Source: Geomonas edaphica
GTDB taxonomy: Bacteria > Desulfobacterota > Desulfuromonadia > Geobacterales > Geobacteraceae
NCBI RefSeq assembly: GCF_004917075.1
Contig: NZ_SSYB01000005.1
Location: 520,634-584,633 of the forward strand
Direction: 5' to 3'
DNA length: 64,000 bases
Made by a program: the position numbers and the translations under genes. Below are positions 16,647 to 25,347 of the stretch, piece by piece (position 1 is the first letter of the stretch; every line of letters starts with the position of its first letter). Below the pieces are notes generated by a model, which did not search any database, was not told where the DNA came from, and saw nothing but the letters and a program-made list of their open reading frames with translations.

Positions 16647-18374
16647 ATGAAGCTTTGTCGTTTGATCCTGCATAATTTCAGGTCTATAAAAGATATTGAT
16701 CTTGCTGTTAAAGATTATAGCCTATTAGTCGGCAAAAATAACTCTGGTAAATCTACTATTATTAATGCTCTTAGAATGTTTTATGAAGATGGAATTAAGT
16801 TCTCTGATAAAGTAGACTTCCCAAAGTTTAATACAGACGACCAAGAAAGCTGGATTGAATTACAATACATCACTACTACAGATGAGCAAAATGGGCTTAA
16901 AGAAGAATATAAATCTGATGACAGTATCCTGAAAGTAAGAAAATATTTTAAATCAGAACAAGGTTTAGTCCAGGCAAATCAAAGTAATATATATAGTTAC
17001 GAAAATGGCTTACTTTCCAAAAACCTATTTTATGGCGCTAAGAATATCTCACAATCTAAGCTTGGTAATTTGATTTATATACCCGAAATAAGCAAAACTG
17101 ATGATACTTTGAAATTATCAGGGCCGTCTCCTTTTAGGGAAATGGTAAATTTCGTTATGAAAAAGGTTGTTTCTGATAGCGAAAGTTACTCAACGCTTAA
17201 GACCGCATTCGAAGGATTTAACGATAAGTTCAAAGACGAAGCTACCAAAGATGGTTTTTCTCTTAACGCATTGGTGGATGATATTAATAGAGAAATCGAA
17301 ACTTGGAAGATAAAATTTGGAGTAGAAATAAACCATATCATGCCAGAAGATATAATCAAAAATCTTCTTGCACATCATATAGAAGATGAAGCTCTTGGTG
17401 GACAACGAGTTTCAGTTGGTTCTTATGGCCAGGGGCTACAAAGACACTTGATTTATACCTTGATAAGGTTGTCATCAAAATATGCTGACAAGAAAGAACA
17501 GAAGAAAAAAGAATTTTCTCCAGATTTTGTTCTGATATTGTTTGAGGAGCCAGAAGCTTTCTTGCATCCAACACAGCAAATTAACATGAATATCGGTTTG
17601 CAAGCCATATCAAAAGAGGAAGACCATCAAGTTTTAGTTACGACGCATTCACCTATTTTTGTCAGTAAAAATATTGAAGACTTAACGTGCATTACAAAAT
17701 TGAGAAAGGTAGGAGCAGAGACCAATGCTTATCAATTAACACGTGAATGCTTGGATGAACTAGGAGATAATAATATAGGCCTGTATAAACATTTTAGCTC
17801 ATTGTTAGCAGATGCTACCACCCCTGAAGCATTAAAGAAAAAAATACAAAACAAAAATTTAGGCGAAGATCCACCTAACGAAGCGCAAAAGCTAGATGAT
17901 GAGTCATTCAAATACTTTCTTTGGTTGGATTCTGAGCGGTCGTCATTGTTTTTTGCAAGACATGTGATTATATGCGAAGGTGCTACTGAAAAAATATTTC
18001 TTGACTATTTGATTAATCAGGTTTGGACGGATTTAAAGGATAACCATATATATTTTTTAGATTCAATGGGTAAATTCAATGTCCACAGATATATGAACCT
18101 TTGTGGGCGGTTGGGTATTCCGCACTCTGTATTAATAGATAGCGATAAAGATGCTGATATTCACGGGGTAATCAACACTTTTATAGATAATAATAAGAAT
18201 GATTTTACTGCAAAAACATATGCTTTTGATGTTGACATAGAGGGTTTTTTAGGTATTGGAAAGCCTACAAGAAATGATCAAAAGCCTTTAAACATTATAT
18301 CCAAGTACCATAAAGGTGAAATTTCAGTAGCTAAGATAGACGAGTTAAAGGGTGTGATAAACGCTTTATTCTGA
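16647..18374 (+). CDS. OLD-family ATP-dependent nuclease (ABC ATPase plus TOPRIM)
   Basis: A 575-aa protein of the OLD (overcoming lysogenisation defect) family. The N-terminal ABC-type ATPase shows Walker A VGKNNSGKST (about 28-37), signature SYGQGLQR, Walker B LILFEEPEAFLHP and the H-loop TTHSP. The C-terminal TOPRIM nuclease has CEGATE (Glu444 and Glu448) and DSD (498-500). The gene is much richer in AT than res, which suggests a separate origin. It starts 65 bp after res; ATG 16647 has GGGGGAAG upstream. GajA-type OLD proteins pair with a UvrD helicase, but none is here, so it is a lone OLD or works with the restriction operon. Confidence 0.88.
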   Translation: MKLCRLILHNFRSIKDIDLAVKDYSLLVGKNNSGKSTIINALRMFYEDGIKFSDKVDFPKFNTDDQESWIELQYITTTDEQNGLKEEYKSDDSILKVRKYFKSEQGLVQANQSNIYSYENGLLSKNLFYGAKNISQSKLGNLIYIPEISKTDDTLKLSGPSPFREMVNFVMKKVVSDSESYSTLKTAFEGFNDKFKDEATKDGFSLNALVDDINREIETWKIKFGVEINHIMPEDIIKNLLAHHIEDEALGGQRVSVGSYGQGLQRHLIYTLIRLSSKYADKKEQKKKEFSPDFVLILFEEPEAFLHPTQQINMNIGLQAISKEEDHQVLVTTHSPIFVSKNIEDLTCITKLRKVGAETNAYQLTRECLDELGDNNIGLYKHFSSLLADATTPEALKKKIQNKNLGEDPPNEAQKLDDESFKYFLWLDSERSSLFFARHVIICEGATEKIFLDYLINQVWTDLKDNHIYFLDSMGKFNVHRYMNLCGRLGIPHSVLIDSDKDADIHGVINTFIDNNKNDFTAKTYAFDVDIEGFLGIGKPTRNDQKPLNIISKYHKGEISVAKIDELKGVINALF

Positions 18375-18593
18375 CAGACAATTACAAATTGTAGAGCGAT
18401 TCCATTGCAAACCCTTGCTCGGTCAGTTGGAAACAGGTGATTCTGCCATTTAAAGCTGATGGCATAGGAAGTTCCTTTTACCGTATTGCCACAGGAATGT
18501 GATGGCTTTTGTCGCCACAATTAACGATTTTCGACGTCAAATCCGTCGATTTTGGAAAGGCATTTAAAGCAGAACTGTGAGGGCTGAGCATAA

Positions 18594-21500
18594 ATGGCAT
18601 CTGGTGCAAAAGCAGCCCTTCAGGGCTATCGACTGCAGGCTCTCTATTCGCTCGCATGCATTCTCCATCCAAATTCTCACGGCTTAGTTTTCCAGCCTGA
18701 AGGCAATGAGGATTTAGCAGTATATCGTGGCGATAGTCTCATTCGAGTTGTTCAAATAAAAGCCTACACTGACCCACTCACCTTATCCTGCTTTTCTCCA
18801 GATAAGCCACAGTCGTTTTTCCACAGAGCCGCCAACCTTACCACACGCGAAAACCTTAAAGTCGATGTTGTTAGCTTCGGCCCTATTGGAACGGAATTAG
18901 AGGGTGCTTGGTCTTCTCAAGTACGCCACGAAACCTCAGTCCGCAAAAAGTTGCGTGACTTCAAATTTACCGACGGTCAGATCGACAGACTTTTTGATGG
19001 AGTACAGTGGAGTCGAGCGAAGGAGGATGACTTAAAGAACGAAGTCTATGAATTTCTCCGTAACAGTCTTGCGGGTGGTGACCCGGAGAGCGCCTTCGAT
19101 CTTCTTGTTGCCTGGCTTTATGTAGCTTCAGAGAACCAGCGTAGGATTACCTATACCGACCTCATTTCAAAGATCAATGCAGTCGGTCGCTATATTGCTG
19201 AGCGCACAGCACATCATCAGGAATGGTTTACCTCAATTGTGCCAATTGAGGACACTCAGATTAATGCGACTCAAAGCGAGCAACTCGCAAAGGAATTTTA
19301 TTGCGGGGTCGCAACGCGTTACTCACATATCCTTGCTGATATTGATGTTCCTCGTTCAAATAAGCTCTATGAAATAGACAAAGCTTTCTCCGGCGGCACT
19401 CGTGTTGTCGTAGTTCATGGTGCTTCAGGGCAGGGGAAGACCACCATCGCTTTGCGTTACTTACATGATTTTGTCCCAGAGGAGTGGCGATTTGCGATCC
19501 GGTATGTTCAGGACCGCACTCACGCCAGTCTTGTGGCCAATGCGCTGGCCGACCATCTCCGAGTTATTGATGCTCCAATGTATATCTACATTGACGTTTC
19601 TCCCCGCGACCATGAATGGCCGGAGCTTGTTCGAGAACTTCTTGATCAAAAAAATATCAGAATCCTTGTCACCATACGTGAAGAGGACCTTGCTCGGAAG
19701 GTCTCTTCTGATGCCGAACTTGGATTCCCCCTGACAATTGCTCTCGATTTTGACCAAAACGAGGCTAGGTCTATTTTTGAAAGGCTCTCGGAGCGGGGTG
19801 TTGCGAAAATTTATCCCGCTTTTGAGGATGCATGGTTGCGTTTTGGAGGCGAGGGCCCTCTCCTCGAATTTGTCTTTTGTATAACGCAGGTCGATTCACT
19901 GAAAGATCGCCTCCATCACCAGGTGATGCGTCTTCGTGATGAGGTACGGGCCGGAACCCTGGCTCAGGAAGAATTAGGTTTTCTGCGGGCTTGTTCTGTC
20001 GCGACAGCCTACGAAGCACGTATCGACATTGCTTCTTTAGCAAAAGCGCTACAGTTGCAGGACCCTTTTCGTACCCTTCAACTATTAGAGCGGGAATACC
20101 TGCTGCGTCCAACAGAAGACAAGCTTCACATCGAGGCTCTTCATCCGATTAGGTCAGAAATCCTGTCATGTGAATTGACTGATCCAGCTTTCGCTTCATG
20201 GCAAGATACCGCTTTAATGGTAATTCCCCACATTCCGGAATCGGATCTTGAGTCTTTCCTTTTATATTCATTTGCCCGTAAGCCTGCAGATGTTAACACT
20301 TTAATCGGGGCTCTCGAACAATATCATCCGAAGACATGGACTGGAGTTGCTGCAATCTGGCGTGCTTTGATGTGGCTAGGAATGCGGGAGTATGTAATTG
20401 CCAATCAGGAGCTTATTGCGGAGGCGCAAAAATGCTTTGGCGATGGTTGGTTCTTTTTTCTGAAGTATGACGTTGCGGGTGTAGCACCAGGTGCAGATGA
20501 AAAGCTACTGGAAGCATTGGAGACATTCAATCTCTCTTCGCCTGAGTTGGCTCGGGCATTCCGTGCAAGACAAACTGATCCTCCGACTGCTTTCAATCGT
20601 TTATATGTCTTGGGTAAAACTGCTGAGATAGATCCAGCGCCTCCAGCTAACGCCTCAGACTGGGATGGTTTTGCCGAAGTCTATTTTTGGGCAGTTCATT
20701 TGAGCATTGAAAATGTATTGCACAATACCATTCGAGGCATTGATCTTTCCTGGCCGCTTGTGCATTTGTCGCTTCGCAGTCTAGGAGAGGTTATTTTGAG
20801 TTTGTCACTCGGTCCAAAAGATGTCATTCAATCAAAAATTGAACCGTTCCGGAATAAAATTATAGATAGATTTCGTAACGAAACGAAGACGTTTTTTGTT
20901 GAGGAAAACGAAAAAGCTACCCGCGCTCACTTCATTGTTCCTGTTGAACTCCTTCAGGGAAATCAGAAAGAACCTGCTGATAATAACAGCTCGGGAAGGA
21001 TTCTCGACAACGAAACGCGCCGTCTTCTTGAATTGTTGAGGTTATTTTTTCCAGACAGCAAGGCATATGGTCTTCAAGGGTACGGTCACAATACACGTTT
21101 GATTCCTCTTCCTTATGATCCGACTCACAAGACCGCGGTCGATGCCGAATATCTGCCGCCTCGGTGGCCAGTGACTAGCAATGCAATATTCCGTAATTTA
21201 GGGGACTGGTTGCGTCGACCTGCATCGTGGCGAGAGTATGCCGAGACAGTCATTGAGATACGTGAACAGGTGGTTGACACATTTAGCGGTCTAAAAAAAG
21301 GATTAACAGGATATTTTGAGGGCAGCAAGCCGGGAGTGCTTGGCAAACGAGTTCCACAAGAACTGTGGGATAAATGTGTCCATGCGACAAATCAGACGTT
21401 AAAACTCCCAAAAATTGCCTTGGATGAATGGGGGTTTGCCGGCGAAGGTGCGGAGCCTTTTCAGGGTGAGACTGGTCAGATTCGGACAGGGAAACAACAA

Positions 21501-22796
21501 ATCTCCATAGCTTCTGCCCCCTTAGCTCAGGCTTACCGCCAATATCTCAAAGCCCTAAATGATTATCTTTCCTCTCTTCGTAATTTCTTTGGGGAGCAGA
21601 CTGCAGCCATTCTCATAGTGAACGGCCAAATTGGTCGGTTGACTTCGATGCAGGAGCGGCATTTGTTAATCAACCGCTCCAAAACCCTTGGATTCAACCC
21701 TGATGCTGTCAGACTCAGCATTTACAATCTATCGGAAGCGTGGAAAGCTCTCCCCGCGCTACAAAGTGCTTTTAGGAAACGTCTGGGGTGTTACATTGGA
21801 AATGACCGACTCCTGAAGCTTGAGCGAAGAGAGCAGGAGCTTTTTCCAGTAACATGGGCTTTATGGTTCCAGTTCGTTAATAAACCCGAATTAAAATTTA
21901 ACGCTGCCGATTTACGTTCACTATCCTACATGGATCGCATCTTAAAAGATCTCCAAAAAAATTTGAGGATGGAACTGGAGGGACACCAATCGCCGGGCTG
22001 GAAATACAGGATTATAAGCGAGGAAGTCCCATGGGAGGAGAGTTCGGCGCTTTGGCTTGCACTCGATGCAGATGAACCCCTTGGTATGTTTGAGGGGCTA
22101 GAAAACCTTCTTCAGTTGCTCAAGGCGGCAATCCGGCCCTTAGACATTGGCACCCTCAAACAGTATGTTCTGGATCACAACTGGACTCACATACTTATCG
22201 TTCCTTTTTTATCGGGACGGTATTTTGGAGACGGAATTTGGTGTTTACCTTCATATCTTTTTTATGGAGAGGATGAAATCATTACCGCAGCTCGAACGTG
22301 TTATCTGGCACCTAAGGAACCCGATTCATCGGTGTTGACTCAGCTCAATATTGAAACTATACCTTTATCCTCAATGGACAAAATGCGTTTATTCCAGGAG
22401 GCCATGGGCCAGTTGTTTCTTCTTGTGGATCATATTTCTGACTTGCGCAAGATTCCCGATGACCTCGACGAAGCAGGCAATACCTTATTCCGAGAATATC
22501 TCCAGAGTAAGGCCAACGAAGTATCAAATGCTTTTGGTACAATGAGCAACTGCATTGTAGACCTTCTAGGAAATTATCCTTCTGAAAAGGAACTAGAACA
22601 TCATCCTCATCTAGTTGCTGCTGGCTTGCTCATGACTAAACTTAAGGACAATATCTTCCCAGAGGCAGGCATGAATATGGAAGTTTCTCTGAATTTGTCG
22701 GAGTTTGACCAATGGGCAGAGCGGTTAAAAGAGGGACTGAGTTTGATAGGGATCATTCGCTTGTTCTATGCTGCTGATGCGATTCAATCCAAATGA
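18594..22796 (+). CDS. STAND NTPase with N-terminal Cap4-like nuclease (Avs-like defence sensor)
   Basis: A 1400-aa protein. The first 60 residues show a PD-(D/E)XK pattern of the Cap4/DUF4297 type: GYRLQALYSL, EGNEDLAVY (Glu36/Glu39, Asp40) and VVQIKAY (Gln54, Lys56). A STAND-type NTPase follows: P-loop HGASGQGKTT (275-284), Walker B MYIYID (329-334) and a LVTIREEDL sensor (358-366). The remaining 900 residues are helical and repeat-like without a named family, which is where Avs-type proteins bind phage ligands. ATG 18594 is preceded by GAGG. It is a stand-alone gene 219 bp after OLD. Inference: ligand-triggered oligomerisation activates DNA degradation. Confidence 0.75.
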   Translation: MASGAKAALQGYRLQALYSLACILHPNSHGLVFQPEGNEDLAVYRGDSLIRVVQIKAYTDPLTLSCFSPDKPQSFFHRAANLTTRENLKVDVVSFGPIGTELEGAWSSQVRHETSVRKKLRDFKFTDGQIDRLFDGVQWSRAKEDDLKNEVYEFLRNSLAGGDPESAFDLLVAWLYVASENQRRITYTDLISKINAVGRYIAERTAHHQEWFTSIVPIEDTQINATQSEQLAKEFYCGVATRYSHILADIDVPRSNKLYEIDKAFSGGTRVVVVHGASGQGKTTIALRYLHDFVPEEWRFAIRYVQDRTHASLVANALADHLRVIDAPMYIYIDVSPRDHEWPELVRELLDQKNIRILVTIREEDLARKVSSDAELGFPLTIALDFDQNEARSIFERLSERGVAKIYPAFEDAWLRFGGEGPLLEFVFCITQVDSLKDRLHHQVMRLRDEVRAGTLAQEELGFLRACSVATAYEARIDIASLAKALQLQDPFRTLQLLEREYLLRPTEDKLHIEALHPIRSEILSCELTDPAFASWQDTALMVIPHIPESDLESFLLYSFARKPADVNTLIGALEQYHPKTWTGVAAIWRALMWLGMREYVIANQELIAEAQKCFGDGWFFFLKYDVAGVAPGADEKLLEALETFNLSSPELARAFRARQTDPPTAFNRLYVLGKTAEIDPAPPANASDWDGFAEVYFWAVHLSIENVLHNTIRGIDLSWPLVHLSLRSLGEVILSLSLGPKDVIQSKIEPFRNKIIDRFRNETKTFFVEENEKATRAHFIVPVELLQGNQKEPADNNSSGRILDNETRRLLELLRLFFPDSKAYGLQGYGHNTRLIPLPYDPTHKTAVDAEYLPPRWPVTSNAIFRNLGDWLRRPASWREYAETVIEIREQVVDTFSGLKKGLTGYFEGSKPGVLGKRVPQELWDKCVHATNQTLKLPKIALDEWGFAGEGAEPFQGETGQIRTGKQQISIASAPLAQAYRQYLKALNDYLSSLRNFFGEQTAAILIVNGQIGRLTSMQERHLLINRSKTLGFNPDAVRLSIYNLSEAWKALPALQSAFRKRLGCYIGNDRLLKLERREQELFPVTWALWFQFVNKPELKFNAADLRSLSYMDRILKDLQKNLRMELEGHQSPGWKYRIISEEVPWEESSALWLALDADEPLGMFEGLENLLQLLKAAIRPLDIGTLKQYVLDHNWTHILIVPFLSGRYFGDGIWCLPSYLFYGEDEIITAARTCYLAPKEPDSSVLTQLNIETIPLSSMDKMRLFQEAMGQLFLLVDHISDLRKIPDDLDEAGNTLFREYLQSKANEVSNAFGTMSNCIVDLLGNYPSEKELEHHPHLVAAGLLMTKLKDNIFPEAGMNMEVSLNLSEFDQWAERLKEGLSLIGIIRLFYAADAIQSK

Positions 22797-22816
22797 TTTT
22801 GTAATAAGAGGATACA

Positions 22817-23500
22817 ATGTCGTCATTACCACTAACCTTCGATTTTAGACTTCTGGACGTTTCACTTGAATTAAGAGCACTTGAAGAGCACCTTCAGCTT
22901 ATTGAGAAGCATACTAAACAGCTTATTGAAGAGGAAGATGCCTCATTCCAGTATCAGGTTGAAGAACATAACCTGACTCCTGAAGACGCTGAATGGGATT
23001 TTGCCAGCCAGATGCGTAACCACCGGATTGAGTTTTTGTTTCCCCGGTTCCGGAATCCTTTTCTTGTGGCGCTGTATTCTGTATTCGAGTCCGCGGTTAC
23101 CGAGATAGCTCAACTCATCCAAAGAACTCGCGGGCTACAGATAACCATTAATGATTTGCGAGGCAACTTTTTAGAAAAAGCACAAAAGTATTATAACGAT
23201 ATTCTTGGTTTTGAATTGTATGCAAACGAAGCCTGGAATCAAATAAGTATGTTGTCGGAATTGCGCAATGCCATTGCGCACACGAATGGTCGTATAGATA
23301 TGCTTAAACAAGAAAATCAGAAGAAGATTAAGAAGTTTGTAAAGCAGGAAATTGGAATTTACAGCCATTACAACTTTATTTTAGTCGATGAGCCATGCGC
23401 ACTGAGAATGTGCGTATCTGTGCGAGAATACGTAGAAGACTTGATAAAGCGATATAAGGAATGGGACGACTCAATCCGACCTGGCAGCAGACGCATCTAG
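22817..23500 (+). CDS. HEPN-like domain protein
   Basis: A 227-aa helical protein with the HEPN ribonuclease motif R-x4-H: ELRNAIAHTNGR, Arg150 to His155. An acidic N-terminal helix (residues 17-52) precedes it. HEPN proteins often act as RNases in abortive infection or as toxins. The gene follows the STAND gene by 20 bp with AAGAGGA before ATG 22817, so it could be its co-effector. Its stop lies 2 bp before the preferred start of the next gene. A purely structural (non-catalytic) HEPN is also possible. Confidence is high for the motif and moderate for an RNase role. Confidence 0.65.
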   Translation: MSSLPLTFDFRLLDVSLELRALEEHLQLIEKHTKQLIEEEDASFQYQVEEHNLTPEDAEWDFASQMRNHRIEFLFPRFRNPFLVALYSVFESAVTEIAQLIQRTRGLQITINDLRGNFLEKAQKYYNDILGFELYANEAWNQISMLSELRNAIAHTNGRIDMLKQENQKKIKKFVKQEIGIYSHYNFILVDEPCALRMCVSVREYVEDLIKRYKEWDDSIRPGSRRI

Positions 23501-23502
23501 TC

Positions 23503-24522
23503 ATGTACAAAGCCATTGATGCCCGAGATAGCAGCGAGGTGGTGATTATCGATCCGAAATGGGCCGATGCCATTGAGTCTCTGCGTACTATTGATCGGCA
23601 GAATTTTCTTCTCTGCCAAGGCTGCAGCCAGCCAGTGCGCGTTCGCGCCGGAGAACAGCGCCGTCAACACTTTGCGCATAAGCATCTTCAGAACTGCACT
23701 TACTCAGATGAGTCGCCTGCACTGCGGGAAGCGCGTGCGGTGCTTTACCAGTGGCTTGTTGGGAAATTCGGCGACTGTGTGACCATCGAGAAAATGAGCG
23801 ATGATTTCTTTCGCCCTATCGACTGCTGGGTGGAGAAGGACAGCAAAAGGTTTGCCTACTGGATCATTGACGCCACGATGAAACCGGATAAACGCCTGCA
23901 GGTTCTGGAGGGCTTCCTGCGCTTGGGAGTGGGAGCTACCTTCCTCTTAACAGCCGACATGCTACATGCCGATCCCCAAGACGCTGACCGCATACATCTG
24001 ACCACGACTGAAAGGGATTTCATGCAGCGGTCGGACTATGACCTGGGAAAGGGGCAGTCACTACATTATCTCGACTCCTCAACCCGCAGGATACATACCT
24101 GTCGCTCCCTGCGGTTGGTTCATCCCCCTCAGGTGTACGAGGGGGTTCCATTGAATAACTGCCTGGATGATGTTTTGGTATCTCCCAAGAACGGTGAATT
24201 TGTGCACCCCGGAGAACGGGAGCGCCTTTCACTGTACCGGGAGGAGCAGGAGGCGATGGAGAAGCGCCTTCGGGAAGCGGAGGAGCATAACAGGAGATTC
24301 GTCTTGTCACGGATGGCGGAGCCGCGAGCGACTTCGATACCACGACCGATTTCAAGCCCTGCTCCTTTTCAGGAAAGGCCCGCCTATGGAGCCGTTCAGT
24401 CCCTTGAGAAGGTCGGAACCTGCATTTTCTGCGGTCGCGTGACGGCAGACTGGTGGACGCACAACGGGGTGACGGGGATGTGCAAATGTAATGAGTGTCT
24501 GCGGCAAGGGATAACAGCGTAG
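23503..24522 (+). CDS. CoiA-like protein with zinc-binding N-terminus
   Basis: A 339-aa protein. Near the N-terminus it has LLCQGCSQPVRVRAGE and HFAHKHLQNC, giving Cys38, Cys41, His56, His59 and Cys65; this Cys/His pattern with RAG and HFAH is typical of competence CoiA-family proteins, whose core is a predicted PD-(D/E)XK-type nuclease. A Cys-rich segment near the C-terminus (CIFCG... CKCNEC) looks like a second zinc site. A long charged helix lies between (230-270). ATG 23503 is used because it fits the family start; an in-frame ATG at 23461 overlapping the HEPN gene is possible. It opens the chain of coupled small genes to the right. Confidence 0.65.
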   Translation: MYKAIDARDSSEVVIIDPKWADAIESLRTIDRQNFLLCQGCSQPVRVRAGEQRRQHFAHKHLQNCTYSDESPALREARAVLYQWLVGKFGDCVTIEKMSDDFFRPIDCWVEKDSKRFAYWIIDATMKPDKRLQVLEGFLRLGVGATFLLTADMLHADPQDADRIHLTTTERDFMQRSDYDLGKGQSLHYLDSSTRRIHTCRSLRLVHPPQVYEGVPLNNCLDDVLVSPKNGEFVHPGERERLSLYREEQEAMEKRLREAEEHNRRFVLSRMAEPRATSIPRPISSPAPFQERPAYGAVQSLEKVGTCIFCGRVTADWWTHNGVTGMCKCNECLRQGITA

Positions 24523-24532
24523 GGGGCGAATC

Positions 24533-25165
24533 TTGCCATTTCAATTACACCCTTCACAGAAACTGGTAGACCAATTCCGTGAGAAGCCCTGGCAGGGCAC
24601 ACATCCCGCCACCGCCCGGTTCCTCTTTATCGGCCTCGACGCGAATTACGGCGCTGACATCGAGAGAACACTACCGGAGGTGTTCGACTACCACTCTGAC
24701 GGAGTTGTGTTCTGGCAACGGCACGGTGTCCATCATCCATTCCTGATGCCACACTATACCGGGAGTGGACGAAAGTATCACCAGAAGTTCGCGGAAATCG
24801 GTTTCTCTCCGCAGCACGCTAACCAAGTGTCGTTCATAGAGGCACTGCACCTCCCGACGGTGGGCGTCAACAAACTCACTGCCGGGGACCTGGACCCTGG
24901 ACACCTCCGGCGCCTGGCGGACTTCATCGACCACGGCGCGACTGAATACGTGTTCATGCCTTCCGGCGTGACGAACCTACTGCGGCAGGCCCCGCAGTTC
25001 CGGTGGCTCCCCCGGCAGCCAAATCCCAGCAACGGGGCGCTTGGAATCCTCCGGGGGCGGCGGGGGCAGATGGTATACCAGATGTACCATCTGTCATGCT
25101 ATGGGTGGCAATCAGGCATTCTGGACCGGCAGATTGGGGAGATAAGGGGAATGCTAAAGCTATGA
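24533..25165 (+). CDS. Uracil-DNA glycosylase-fold-like protein
   Basis: A 210-aa protein with no close named family. Two spots recall the UDG superfamily: FLFIGLDANYG (30-40), in the place of the GxDP water-activating loop, and YHLSCYG near residue 190, in the place of the HPSP loop. Between them are NQVSFIEALHLP and an MPSGV strand. The usual catalytic Asp/Asn of UDG families is not certain. TTG 24533 is the only start with a ribosome site (AGGGGGCG). Its stop overlaps the next ATG by 4 bases. Assignment rests on short motifs only, so a base-recognition role is an inference. Confidence 0.5.
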   Translation: MPFQLHPSQKLVDQFREKPWQGTHPATARFLFIGLDANYGADIERTLPEVFDYHSDGVVFWQRHGVHHPFLMPHYTGSGRKYHQKFAEIGFSPQHANQVSFIEALHLPTVGVNKLTAGDLDPGHLRRLADFIDHGATEYVFMPSGVTNLLRQAPQFRWLPRQPNPSNGALGILRGRRGQMVYQMYHLSCYGWQSGILDRQIGEIRGMLKL

Positions 25166-25317
25166 TACCGAAACGAACCGAATCGGTGAAGTGCCCGCGC
25201 TGCGAAGAGGCAAACGAAGTTCCGGACGACGAACCGTACTTCGTCTGTAAGGCGTGCGGGAAGAAATCTACCAATACCGAGTTTATTCCGCTGGACCTGG
25301 GGACTGGCCTGGAGTAG
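25162..25317 (+). CDS. Small zinc-ribbon protein
   Basis: A 51-aa protein with CPRC (residues 11-14) and CKAC (29-32), a four-Cys zinc ribbon, between charged ends. It overlaps the previous gene by ATGA (25162-25165), which supports real translation, and is followed 30 bp later by another gene. Such ribbons in defence operons may bind nucleic acid or bridge subunits; no specific function can be given. Confidence 0.7.
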   Translation: MIPKRTESVKCPRCEEANEVPDDEPYFVCKACGKKSTNTEFIPLDLGTGLE

Positions 25318-25347
25318 CTGGTCCGTTCCTAAACATTAAGGAGAACG

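Noticed and set aside
16647-22796. Gabija or classical Avs operon
   Set aside because: The OLD protein has no UvrD-type GajB next to it, and the STAND gene has its own upstream gap of 219 bp, so no known two-gene system is claimed.
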